Source: Phragmites australis
Lineage: Eukaryota; Streptophyta; Magnoliopsida; Poales; Poaceae
Direction: 5' to 3'
DNA: 64,000 bases
NCBI RefSeq assembly: GCF_958298935.1
Contig: NC_084923.1
Location: 37,044,501 to 37,108,500, forward strand
Shown here: positions 11,324 to 22,284 of the stretch, piece after piece
Layout: each line of letters begins with the position of its first letter
How positions within the stretch are numbered: position 1 is the stretch's first letter
Program-made: the position numbers and the translations under genes
Notes under the pieces: generated by a model
Seen by the model: the letters and a program-made list of their open reading frames with translations, nothing else
Told to the model about the DNA's origin: nothing
Database searches by the model: none

Positions 11324-12738
11324 TAGGGCTAGCCCTTGGGGGGGGGGGGGTGAGTAGGGTGGTCATCCTGGGCCCCCAAAACCTAGGGGGCCCTATATGT
11401 ATATTGTGTTTTGTGCTGACCCTATGCTGAACTCGTCAGATGAGACATGGCCTGAGGACTGGCCAACACAAGTAGGATTTTCGTTGGGCTTGGCATGATG
11501 GACATGCCACAGAGTCCAAATACATTCTAGCCCAAATGCTATTGACAACTTTGCAGCCTCGGCCTTTGGATCAGGCTTGGTGTGCTGGGAGTCTAGGGCT
11601 GGGACACCCGAACACCTTGGATCAGGTAGGTCTAGGTGAGTGGGTGTCTTGCGGCAGGCGGCGTGACTCTTCCACTGCTCGCTCAGTGCGACGATGCCGT
11701 GCCTCGGCTACTCCCCGTGACGGCGTGATGCTGTGACCATGTCAGGAAGGCGCGAGCATGCCCTCGCGCTTGCACTGTCGGACGGCGTGGACCACCTACC
11801 ATGGACCGTCCGACCGTGGTGGTGTTGTGGTGAGCCTGATATCAATTCTCTATCCTTCTTCCTCCTCGCCGTCCATCCTGATGCATGCTTCTGAATTGTT
11901 AAATTGTTTCAATTTTCAGCGGTGAGACGGTGGATCATCTTAGTCATCTAATTGGTAATTGGTGACATCAGTGAGACAACAATTTGCCATACTTGGCCTA
12001 ATCGGTCATCGGTGAGATGGTGACTTGGCCTAATCAGTGAGATAATAACTCGTCTTAGTTGTCTAATTGGTGATCATTTTAGTATTTCAACCGCTTATGT
12101 AATTTTTTTAAAAATTTCAGCATGTCCTTGAATCATGTCTTCTAGAAAGCATACATTTGGCAGCGAAAAAAGGAAAAAAAGGAAATGAGTAGATGAGTTG
12201 ATAGAATCATAGAATGGATCCATTGACAAATTTTTTAAGAGTAATACGAGCAGTTTAAGGAACCCGAATGAGTTGACGATAGTTATTGTGGAGGAACAAC
12301 CTAATAGAAATTCAGAAGACCAATGTCCTACAGAAGAACATATTAACATCAATAGGGATGATAACAATGTGAGTGATCATGAGCATATATTTTTAATTTA
12401 TCTGCTGGTGTTGATGAACAACTAGTTTTTCATATGGATATCTAATGATCTGAGACTTTGATGGATGAGATTGATATTGATACCATCATTAGTAATTTCA
12501 TTTCTGTAAATATTAGAAGAAATTGTTTCAGATGATCTCTATAGGTAAAGTGCTTTCCTTAATAGTCTATATATGTTATAATTTTGATTTTTTAATGTAT
12601 CACTGTTAGAGGTAACAATTTTTTTAATGCTCAAAATATTATCTTTACAATTGATATATAAATATTTTAAAGTTTATATTTAATGGGGCCTCCATTTTTT
12701 TGTTTCATCTCGGGCCACCGAAATGTCATGCCAGCCTG
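11324..12738 (+). mobile_element. hAT-type DNA transposon, internal deletion derivative
   Basis: It is flanked by a perfect 8-bp duplication TTGGGCAT (11316-11323 and 12739-12746), the size typical of hAT. Its ends are TAGGGCTAGC and, reversed, CAGGCTGGCA, which resemble hAT terminal repeats with a one-base gap. The paralogous copy B has an uninterrupted target near 58855-58865. At 1415 bp it is too short for a full transposase, and only an N-terminal coding piece remains. Confidence 0.78.
12135..12410 (+). pseudogene. hAT transposase N-terminal fragment
   Basis: The frame starting at 12135 begins MSSRKHTFGSEKRKKRK, followed by a stop, VDELIES, a second stop, and then GSIDKFFKSNTSSLRNPNE and an acidic stretch. 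The opening Lys/Arg block plus an IDKFF segment resembles the start of the grass hAT proteins that carry TTF-type/DUF4371 domains (recalled family pattern, not searched). The zinc finger, DDE core and dimerisation domain are missing. The two in-frame stops and the lack of downstream domains make it dead. Confidence 0.6.
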
Positions 12739-14350
12739 TTGGGCATGCATGATTTCTGTAGGACGTACCACATGCTATCTACAAAGTCGTGCAGTGTGAC
12801 TGCATGATTAGAGCAGGCCATAATCAGCTCTCACCACAGTATCATATCGATCGATATCCTAATCAGTGTAAGAGAGTAGCTAGGGATCATGGTTCGTGAG
12901 GAAGCCGACGGCCCATAACAAACCAAGGAGTGCGTGGGCCATTTCACGAGCTGCTGCGTTGCAAATTGGCAACAAGAGCACATGAGTAGTGAGAGATCGA
13001 GAAACCCTACCAATAGCATCACACATTTGATTACTTCCTGCTTGTACCATGCTGTCCATGCATCTGATGAATAACATAACTTATGCTGGTGCGAACTACA
13101 ATTCCTTTCTCGTAGAAAAATGTCCCCCAGCCAAAGCGAGGAATCTTTGATTGTATAAGTAGGAGGTGTATGTTGACTACCAATGATGGCGAACCATTGT
13201 TTAATTTGCAGCAGAGTCAGAGTCCTTGTATAGCAGACTGCTAGCCATGAGTGGTTGATCATGAGCTGAGTGCATTTATTTGTTTGTGCAGCCATGTGGA
13301 TCGACGTACTGAGGTCATAGAATACTGGCTCGGAGATACCCAAATCTTGGGACGGCGCCGGTAGAGATGGGGGAGGAGAGGAGGGGCATGATCGATGCAA
13401 GTGGTGTGATGATGGGTGGCTAGGTCATGTGCCGCCATGTGCCGGCCGGCGGCGACTCCCGGCCGGAGGTTGACCGGTCGGTTATCGTAGTGTGTGCCCG
13501 GCTCGCGAGGGCCCCACGTTCATAGAGTATGAATTCGTGCATGCAAGCAGCGCATATGGCTGGATGAATGGATCATGAACAAAATATATATGAGCTTTTG
13601 GTCAGTTGGTATATATATCTCCATACCGGCGTAATGTCGGTTCGTCAATTGTGGCGTTGACATTGTGCTAGTGCCTAGCAGCTTAATTCGGTTGGTGCTC
13701 TCTCAAAGCATCTCTTTGATCCGATATCTCGATTGGTTATACGGCGACCAGAATTGGTGTGGATATTGTTCATTTGGATGCATGCTAGAGATAGAGATCG
13801 TACAGACACATGAACAGCCACGCTAAATGGATGGTACAGATCATTAATACTTGATGTTCACTCATGCATTCAGAAATTCACAGTTGTAGAATTTACATGG
13901 ATATGCAATCACATCGATGTATATGCGTGGTACGTACATATATATATATATCCGGATCTATCGGTAGATCCAGGATCTCCAGAGGTAGCCATGGCGTACG
14001 TATGCATGCGTTTACATTTAGCCTGTACCCAATTGTTGTTAATTTGCATGTTGACAGCCGTTGTTATTAGCCACTAGAAATTAACCAGGCGGCTATTATT
14101 GGACGGCGCTGACCGTCTGTCTCTTTACTCTACACATGCAGATTACTGATTTTTCTTGTTTCTGATGAACAAGGGATCGACCAGAGTTAACTATATTGGA
14201 GTACCAATAAGAGCAGAGACTAATCGATCTCAAGAAAAAGATCAGAGACTAATCGTCCAGCCAAGAGGACGGAGCACATAGAATATTGGTGAAGTGAAAT
14301 GAACGCATATAGTAATAATTTGATCACACATGATACTATGATAGTACCTA

Positions 14351-17300
14351 CCTTAACTGTGACCTGCGCTGCCCACAGTTGCAAATTGTTTCTATCGGAA
14401 TTTTCAATTCAACACCTCTCCCACTGTAGTCCACTGTTTCCAAGGGGACCCGCAGACCCGGGCATATACCTGAATCGTACTGAGATCCTCTGCATTGGAG
14501 AAGTCAACGTAGAGAGGCTACAACCCTCTACATTAAGCCGAACGTGCACCGTCCGATAAAAAATGAGAGTCCAGATCTGCCGCTACAGTAACCTGTGAAC
14601 AGTAAATTGTGGTTCTACAGTGTACCGCACCGCTGTTGCTCCAGTATTTACCACAGCAATATCGATTAATTAATGCAGGCTACTGTAGCTGTTGACTCGT
14701 TATACTGTTCATACAGTGATTCTCTGCATTAATCGCAATTAAGACAGAGAATCCGGGTCCACTGAATCTGGCATGCGTGTCCCCCAAATCCCGATTAACG
14801 TTTGTTTAAGACTGCAGTTAATCGGTCCAAGTTGCTGTGCTGCTGATCCATATACTACTAGCTCCATATACTACTACTAGTAGTCGTCGTCCACACTCAG
14901 CCGCGCATGTGACGACCAAGACAGTCCAAGGCTCGGATAGGGCGCCAACGACCGCCTCGCGATCCGGCCGGCCAGCCGCGTCGGACGGGCCGGCGGCGGT
15001 GGGCGGCAACACGCGGTCTGGGCGGCACGATCCGTCGTGGCGCCGAGCGTCCGATCAAGAGGCCGCGCGCACGCGGTCTGATGCATATATGCCAATGCAA
15101 ATACGCGCTAGTGGTCTCACACATACTTATGCCTAGTTGGTTCTAGATTATGCTAGTATTAATAACATGCCTCCAGCCCGGTGCTAAACTGCTACTGTGG
15201 TACCCCTTCTTTATCTATTATATTATTATTTAAGTGTTAAAAGAAGAAAAAAAGAAAATGATATAGATCATTTATTGTTATAAACATCTAATAGTCTAAT
15301 TAAAAAATCTATAACAAATACGATTAATAAATAGATAAATTCGAAATTAAAAATTATGTAAAATTGGCAGTTCGACTTCCATACGATTTGGGAAACAAAA
15401 TATCATAATAAAGAGTTCAAATAAAATAAAATAAAAAATAATTGAAATTAGAGTTAGGATAGGAAAAAAAGAAAGATCTACATCAAATATAGTATTAGAA
15501 AAAAAATCAAATACTAAAAAAGAGTTGATGCAAAATACAATAAATAAATAGCTAAAATTGCTAATAAAAATAATGAAAAATTCAAAATTCTTACTAAAAC
15601 GTTATCTATTTTGATACGAAGGGAGTAGATTAAGAAGCACCATGTAGTTTAAGATCGTCGCATCAAATAGACAAGGTAAGACATAATACACAGGCAAAGC
15701 AAATCTATTCTGATTTTATTTGGACTGCCTATATTTAACCTATAATTTTGACAATTGATCAAGACATATACAAATCAAACCAATACATGTATAAGTAATT
15801 TTTTGTTCCACTAACATAATTTTTATATCTTATTCTATTTTTATGTGTTTTGTAACTAAATGACGCTAACATTCTTAAAAAACTAAAGATATTAATTTTT
15901 AATTAAAGTTTACTTTGATAAAATATTAAATTGAGACTAACTACGCTATTAATAGGTGTCACCTTACTGGTTTTAGATAAAAAAAAGGGAAAAGTCTAGA
16001 TCTCACTCGCCTGAAATTAGATGAAATCTCAGTCAACGAGCTTCACCGTTGATCGTACCTCGTGACATTCTTGCTCGTTCGGCTACTGTTCGTCTTCCTC
16101 CTATCCACCCCGGTGCCGCTCGGGTTTCACTGAGAGGGCTGTGGCAGCCCGACAGTGGGAGGAGCTTGGAGGGATGCGGTGAAGGTCGACAGTCTGACAA
16201 TATTGAAGGTTGACGGCATGCTTCTCCAAGAGGACATCGGTGGGGTAGGAAGATTCGGCGGATCCACCGATTGAGCGCCGAAGGCAAGGTGGTGCGCCGC
16301 CCACAACGCCGGTAGCCGTATCTCATGGGGTAGCTAGCGGCGACAGGAGGTTGTCACTGACACAGAGAACGGTAATGGCAAGCCAATGGGAGGCGGGAGA
16401 GGTACGGTACGGCCGGGATATGGTTAGGGGCTTAGGGCGGCTAGGATTATGGTGATGTGATGGGAATGGTGGGGACAATATGGAGCATATCGGATCTGCA
16501 TCCAAAAAAATAGAGGAAGGTGACTGGAATTTGTGTATTTTTAATCAATTAAGGAGAAGTCACACCCACAAAAAAGGGATCTGTCTACTAGACACTCGAG
16601 AACCAGCGTTCAATTTTGTGGTCGTTGGATTGGGTGATCTAACAGCACACGGTTTTTCCCTCCTCCCGACGGCACTGTGTCCTGCTCTTCCTTTGAAGCC
16701 CAACATCCCCCCTCCCCCACAAACACACACACGTGCCACCACCATGCTGTGGCAGGGTACGGTATCACCAAAGCAAACGCCATGCAGCGCTTGGCGCAGC
16801 CCTCCTACGAGACCCTACCTCAACACTGTAGTCTCATTGCCATCACACCCCGCCATCTCATCCATGGTCGTTGTCATCGTTCCCAGACTAACCGTGTCCA
16901 CTAGTAGGCCACCTCCCCACCCACCAACAGCTAGCACTACCAAGCTAGCCTATCAGGCATTCCTCTAAGCCCGCCGTATTCCGATGAACTTTGACCCTAA
17001 CCCTCGAACCTGAACCCTAACCTCGTCAGGGACCTTGCCAGAGTTGGAGAAGCCTACTTCAGCGTAGATCTGGGTGCAGATCGGGTGGATGAAAAATCGA
17101 GTGAGGACGGTGCCTGAAATGCTCGAGTATGATTTAGCTTTATCGTTAAAAAAAGGGATAGATTTGAGACTGCATTATTCCCTCCTCTTTTCCTTGAGGC
17201 ATGTTTTCTCTAGCCATAAGATTAAGGATGTCAACTTGTAAGATTGAGAGACAATAGTATATGTTATAATTTTATGGGTCTGTCTCCATGTCAGTTGCCT

Positions 17301-18814
17301 GATATATTTTATATTCTTCAGTTACTTTTCTACACCGTTGGATCGAGATCCTACCCACCCAGATTTACTCCCTTTTATATTCTCACCCACACCCCTCTCT
17401 CTCTCTTCTCATTTTCACTCGACCTGCCCCGACCCCGGTGCAATTGATCCCCATCCCGTTGGACCACTATCTGCCGAACCTAACCACACTAGCAAGACCC
17501 CGTTAGCGCTCCTCCTCACTCTCTGATGTGCCTACTCCCTCCTCTCTCATCGGTGCACACATTCTTCTTTGACTCGGGTGACGTTCACGGCCACCTCCAG
17601 GGCCACCCTGTCCAGCTCTGTCAGCACCACCGCCACCGGAGATGTCACCCTGGACCACTGTCATCACTAACTACTGCAAATCGACACTGCCACCAACCAT
17701 CTCCGCCCACCGATAGTCCTCTGCCACCGCGGTAGGTAGCACCCCCGTTGTCCAGCCCACCACCCGCCACCTCCGCCAATGGGAGGACCTCCTTGATGAT
17801 CCCTCTAAGCCTACCGGAGTAAGTTAATTCCTAACTATAACCCTAAACCCCTTAATCCAACAAATAGTGTTGAAACTTTGGTTACCGAGGGATTTTTAAG
17901 ATCTGACTGAGATATAGTAAAACTGTAATAAGTGACCTTGATGTGTACTATCTTTGTGTTACTGTTGAGAAATAATAGAGAATATTTTCTCCATGCTGGT
18001 GGAGCAATGCAGGTGCATATGCAGCGCTGATAAGTGAGCACTGAAACCAGACATGCATCGTGATCGCGAGTGCCGTTATTTTCATCTCGCTCTTTTCTTT
18101 CCCCATTATCATCACCTGCCATAAGTAGCGAACACCGAACACACACTTCGCCAAATGGAGATCCAGCAGAGACCTAGAGCTAGCTGCCGACACGAGCCGA
18201 CGACGATCTTTAATCTGCCGACACGAGCCGACGACGATATCGATCGATTGAGTGCAGCATGCACCCAAGAGTTACCGGGGAGCGAATCTGATCTCGCGTC
18301 GCCACTAGCTTGCTGGTAGTGATAGCGACGTACCTCCAGCTGAGCTGAAACGATCGATATGCTCTTCCCGCACAGCCACCTAGCTAGCTATAACAAAGCG
18401 GCATGCAGTATATACTATATACTACATCACATGCATGCAGGTGACATGCAATGTGTTTAGTGGTGAAACAGGCGTACGGATTGATATGCAATGTGCATTC
18501 AGGTGCAACAACTGAGTGTGAGTTTTTTCGCCTTTTTTTCTCTTCCCTCCAATCCATGCCAAAAGAAGTGCAACATAACGTGTACATGACCATGAATCCA
18601 TGACCCTATATATGACACACCATTTCTTGTGGGGAGCACAGACCATCTCTGTTGATCTCTGCATTGCGCATAGGTAGTTGATCTCATCATCACCGTGTCC
18701 CACTCTGGCTTGCAAGATCCTATAAGATGCGAACCCACAGCCAGTCCCATTGAGGAATCGACAGATGGAATGCATTCTTGCAAGCTTACCGTAAAATTAT
18801 CGATGAGATAGTAT
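14351..18814. other. Low-copy intergenic DNA, no supportable gene
   Basis: Reading both strands shows no recognisable domain. 14443-14788 may be a degenerate MITE (see findings). 14880-15110 is a GC-rich patch. 15190-15960 is very AT-rich and includes a CGAAGGGAGTAG motif at about 15617-15628 that resembles a worn Stowaway-type end. 16000-17100 and 17340-17830 are GC-rich with C-rich open frames of low complexity. 18184-18238 holds a short tandem duplication. None of the open frames has a convincing start, composition or domain. Confidence 0.5.
18184..18238. repeat. Short tandem duplication (24 bp, period 31)
   Basis: CTGCCGACACGAGCCGACGA and the next four bases occur identically at 18184-18207 and 18215-18238, separated by seven bases. 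No function is suggested. Confidence 0.85.
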
Positions 18815-18832
18815 CAACATGAAAAAGAATAT

Positions 18833-19300
18833 GGGTGACGGGTGATAACATTAATGGGTGACGGGTACTGTACTTGTCACTCTGAACACGTCACTGATGA
18901 CCAGTCATTGGTGACGGGTACGGATCCGTCACCGATGATGCACAAAGGTGATGGGTAATAACTGTTACCCGTCACTTATGACCGTCTCCCATGTGTTGGG
19001 GAGAAATTTATAGGTGATGGATAAGCTCTTCACCCGTCACTTATTATATATAAGTGACGGGTAACTAAGTTACCCGTCACTTATGAATTCCTATCACTGT
19101 CTCCCATGTGCTGGGAAGAAATTTATAGGTGATAGGTAACTTCTACACCCGTCACTTATGTTCTTTATAAGTGACGGGTAGCTATGTTACTCGTCACTTA
19201 TGTCTTTCACCCATGTACTGGGAGAAGGACATAAGTGCCCGTCACTACTAAAGAACATAAGTGACGGGTAGATATTTTACCCGTCACTTATGTTTCTCTT
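18833..19300. repeat. CACTA subterminal repeats: GTGACGGGTA / TACCCGTCAC hairpins
   Basis: At least ten copies of GTGACGGGT or its complement lie here, many paired head to head to form hairpins, for example around 19050-19085, 19155-19200 and 19255-19290. In En/Spm elements such subterminal repeats bind the TnpA-type protein (established). Their density at one end marks this as the transposon terminus. Confidence 0.85.
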
Positions 19301-19739
19301 GCTCGGTAGGAATGGGTTGTTTCCTGGCTGCATCCTGAAATGTAGTCAGGATTTGGCAGCCGTTTTCTCCCTGCAAACAATAGCAACGCATCCAAATACA
19401 TATTGACAAACACACTTGTAAGAGTACTCGCTTCATCACAGAATTGCAAATATTACAAAGTTCAAATGTATTAATTATAGAATCACAAATGTTACAAAGT
19501 TCCGATCAACTCATAATTACTTAAAACTTCACAACTTAAGGCTTCTATAGTGGAACTCGCTCTGTGGGCTGATAATGTCAGACACCATGAACTCAGTGAT
19601 TCATTGTCGAATATCCGGGAGTGCACCGACGTCGAGAAACATACACTTGTATTGCTGCATAATTTAACACGTAACCAATGTCATGTTATCATGGAATTAA
19701 ACTAATTACCAAAATTAGTTATGAATAATCTTGTATTGA
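19301..19739. other. Non-coding 3' part of the CACTA element
   Basis: Between the hairpin repeats and the last Ulp1 exon. AT-rich in 19380-19550, followed by a stretch with short open pieces that may be the end of the Ulp1 gene. I see no further domain. Confidence 0.4.
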
Positions 19740-20175
19740 ACTTACATCGGGGGATTTTGATATTCTTTGCTCGGAGCGTGAGGAGCATGTTACACGCAAC
19801 ATAGAATCCACAGGTGTTGCCTGGTGGTTGTTGGTGACACTGCTGGAAAGAAACTTTACTGTTAGATGAAAAGAGAAAAAAAATAGCAACAAAGAATATT
19901 TGGTAATTTGTTTGGTAGCATTTACCACGTACCTGGTCTTGTGTGTCAGCCTACGACCAGCTTTTGCGTCGTAGTCAGGTTGAGCTCGAAGGTACTTGTC
20001 GAAAGCCCTGCATAAAGAGGGATTGATTATGGAGCCTTTGAATGTTAGAAAAGTTTAATATGTGAACTAAAACAGGCAGAACTTACGTGTCAAGGAGTTG
20101 TTTTACAACGCTATAATCATGCGACCTAAGTTTGCCTTTTGCAGATGTTGGTCTTGATGAGTCAACGTAGAACAC

Positions 20176-21633
20176 TGTCGGAGGATTAACTCCTGTCGCA
20201 GGGATCCCGAGAGACCCATTTTTAGAGATTCGGCCGGGGGGATGATCCTGAATAAGTTCGTCGGAGAAATGAATGAGAGTAAATGCAACGGCCGGTGGTG
20301 GGGGATGATGACCTAGTGCAAAAAGAAGTAAATGCACAGGAGTTTAGACAGGTTCGGGCTGCACGGGGGCGTAATACCCTACTCCTGTATGGATGCAATA
20401 ATTGTCCTGAGGGAGATCCCTCAAGGATGTTGCTGGTTACAAGAAATATGATCTAACTAAGAGCTTGAGGCTCCCTCTTCTTTCGCTGGAACTACGCTCT
20501 GGTCTTGTGCTTTGTGTTCGTCTATGGTTCGGTCCTTGATGCTTGGATGCTTGTGGCTCTTGTTCGGGTTCTCCGTCCTCTCTACTGATTCAGCCTGCTC
20601 TCTTTTCGTTGGTCCTTTTTTCTATCTTTTTGCTCCTCTGTGCCACCGGCTCCTTTAAGCACTCGCCGGCTACGACATGCCCCGAACGGGAAGGAGGAGG
20701 GCACAAGTTCCAAGACGCCATCCTCGGGAAAGGCGTCATCATTTCTTCTGGGCGAAGTGACCGGAGGGAGGAAAAACGCCGCCCGCCCGGTCACCTATCA
20801 CTGTGAACGCCCTGGCAACGGGCGCCTTGGAGAGGGCCCACCGGGCAGCCGCAGAGCAACCCGGCGTGCCCGCCCTGTCTTGTTCCGCTGCCACAGCAAG
20901 GCGGCAGACGGAACGCGATCCTTGCAATGATACGGGTGATACGGGACGGGACCAGTGCAATTAATAGCCCCACGCCCCTCTGCCAAAGCATGGCAGGAAC
21001 TGACGCTGCGGCGGGAGCAGTTGGATGTGTCAGGCCACGCACGCTCATTAAATGCGGCCTCGGACCTCTGACTGGTGGACACCTCATCGGTGGGCCCCTC
21101 GGGGGCCTTTCTGGGTCGTCAGGGAACCGAGTGCTCGGGGGTACTGTTCACCTACCCGGGCACTCTCTCCCGGGAATGCCTATCTTTGTCTTTGGGGTAT
21201 CGGGTGCTCGGGGGTACTGTTCACCTCCCCGAGCACTCTTGCACGATCCTTCAGGGAACCGAATGCTCGGGGGCCGCCACGTGCAACCCCGAGCACTCTT
21301 TGCGTGGAACCTCGGGGAACCGAGTGCTCGGGGGCTACTGCCCGCAGCCCCGGGCACTCTCTCCCGGAACTTTAGCTCTTTTGGTCATCGGGGGACTAGG
21401 GTGCTCGGGGGTGACCAGGCACCGGCCCGAGCACTTTTCTTCCCGGTACTTAGACTCCGCGGATCATCGGGGAACTGGGGTGCCCGGGGACCAATGACTG
21501 TGGCCCCGAGCACCTTCTCCTGGGACTTGAACTTTCCTCACCCCGCGGGAGGGACCTCGCGGGATGGCGCCATGTGGCGGATGGCTGGCCTGACCTCGGG
21601 ACTCAGGGACCCCCGGTTCTTGATACACCGACA
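20176..21633 (-). mobile_element. Solo LTR (Gypsy type) inside the Ulp1 gene, perfect TSD AACAC
   Basis: It starts TGTCGG and ends CCGACA, an inverted 6-bp end pair, and is flanked by AACAC at 20171-20175 and 21634-21638. Length 1458 bp. It contains the CGTAATACCCTACTCCTG stretch common in grass Gypsy LTRs and a hairpin repeat array at 21118-21520. No internal domain is present, so it is a solo LTR. The strand is inferred from the position of that stretch relative to related LTRs and is less certain. Confidence 0.9.
21118..21520. repeat. Hairpin tandem array in the solo LTR (GTGCTCGGGG ... CCCCGAGCAC)
   Basis: Six units of roughly 65-85 bp. Each pairs a GTGCTCGGGGG-like arm with a CCCGAGCACT-like arm; arms start near 21127, 21207, 21262, 21326, 21401 and 21480. 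The open reading frame running through it on the plus strand is a by-product of the repeat. Confidence 0.8.
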
Positions 21634-22284
21634 AACACCAAGTCCCATTCGAGGCAAATGTTAAGTAAGATCCAATGGCCACCGGTGTTGTGGGCGCCCA
21701 TCAGGTACTTCACTTTTGAGTATTGTTGCATTGCCTTGGCCACATGATTTGTAGCATAGTCGGGGTGAAGTTGGATGACCGATATTGTAATGGCCTCAGG
21801 GTCAAGAAATGCGACGGGATCCTTGTTCTTCCTTGTTTCTTTCATCAAGTGTCTACAGATAAGGACATAGTTAGATTCAAGTCTTAATGATATTAATTAA
21901 TGAATATCTAGTATCAAGGGACTTACAATGTGAAGACCCATAATAACGATACGTCTAGGCCATCAAGGTTAAAGATGTCGTATAAGTCATTGAAACCCAC
22001 AATGAAGTAGCCAACTTGATCACTTAAGAAGTGTTGTCGTTTGTACTGTAGGACTATGGATTGATCATTGATGTCTCTATAAGCATGTATGTAGTAATTA
22101 TGCAGGTTGATACATGCTTTTCCCGCCCTTGCTAGCTCATCTACCGTCATCAAGGGCTTCCCATATTTGAATTTTCGTGTTGGCCTGAGTCCACACTGGT
22201 GCAATGTCCGTGGACTTCTTCACCGGTACAATGGACTTCGACTTCGTCGGTACAATGGCCTTCGACATCTCTAGTAGGGGCTTC

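Larger units (their letters stand above)
11216..14350. other. Segmental duplication, copy A (low-copy DNA)
   Basis: Collinear with 58779-63724. Matching blocks seen by eye are 11221-11311 with 58779-58855, 12747-13070 with 58863-59190, 13170-13690 with 59300-59840, and 13850-14345 with 63296-63720. They share long runs such as the stretch around CTGAGGTCATAGAATACTGG. Copy A has a hAT element that copy B lacks. Copy B has a 3.4-kb insertion that copy A lacks. I see no convincing gene in either copy. Confidence 0.85.
19740..22204 (-). pseudogene. CACTA-encoded Ulp1 (C48) cysteine protease region, split by a solo LTR
   Basis: The three catalytic signatures of the Ulp1/SENP family are in order on the minus strand. 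GGHWILLNICLEWDLVF (His) is at about 21690-21640. FYVDSSRP (Asp) is at about 20175-20150. QPPGNTCGFYVACNML (Gln and Cys) is at about 19830-19775. Upstream (22204-21923) is the linker usually found before this domain, with KFKYGKPLMTVDEL and a VSLLWVFTL end. Introns separate the pieces (GT/AG sites near 21900 and 20080). The gene is cut between DLVF and VFYVDSS by a solo LTR flanked by AACAC, and there are frame shifts upstream. Ulp1 proteins cleave SUMO-like modifiers; the role in transposons is unknown. Confidence 0.8.

Noticed and set aside
12831..13400. 189-residue minus-strand open frame in copy A
   Set aside because: Copy B does not keep the frame beyond a short ISEPVFYDLS stretch. Another frame (CNAAAREMAHALLGL) faintly recalls an RNase H-like tail, but too little to call.
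14837..15136. Overlapping open frames in a GC-rich patch
   Set aside because: Frames on both strands, Arg/Ala/Pro-rich, no domain and no conservation to judge by.
15190..15628. Possible Stowaway MITE with GGGAGTAG end
   Set aside because: Only one end resembles a Stowaway terminus; the left end match is too weak to define an element.
16480..16968. 162-residue plus-strand open frame
   Set aside because: Pro/Thr/Ser/His-rich from C-rich DNA, no domain and no promoter or splice context.
18833..19300. CRISPR-like regular repeats
   Set aside because: The repeats are palindromic CACTA subterminal motifs with irregular spacing in a plant genome.
20927..21664. 245-residue plus-strand open frame
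   Set aside because: It runs through the hairpin tandem array of a solo LTR; the repeat explains it.
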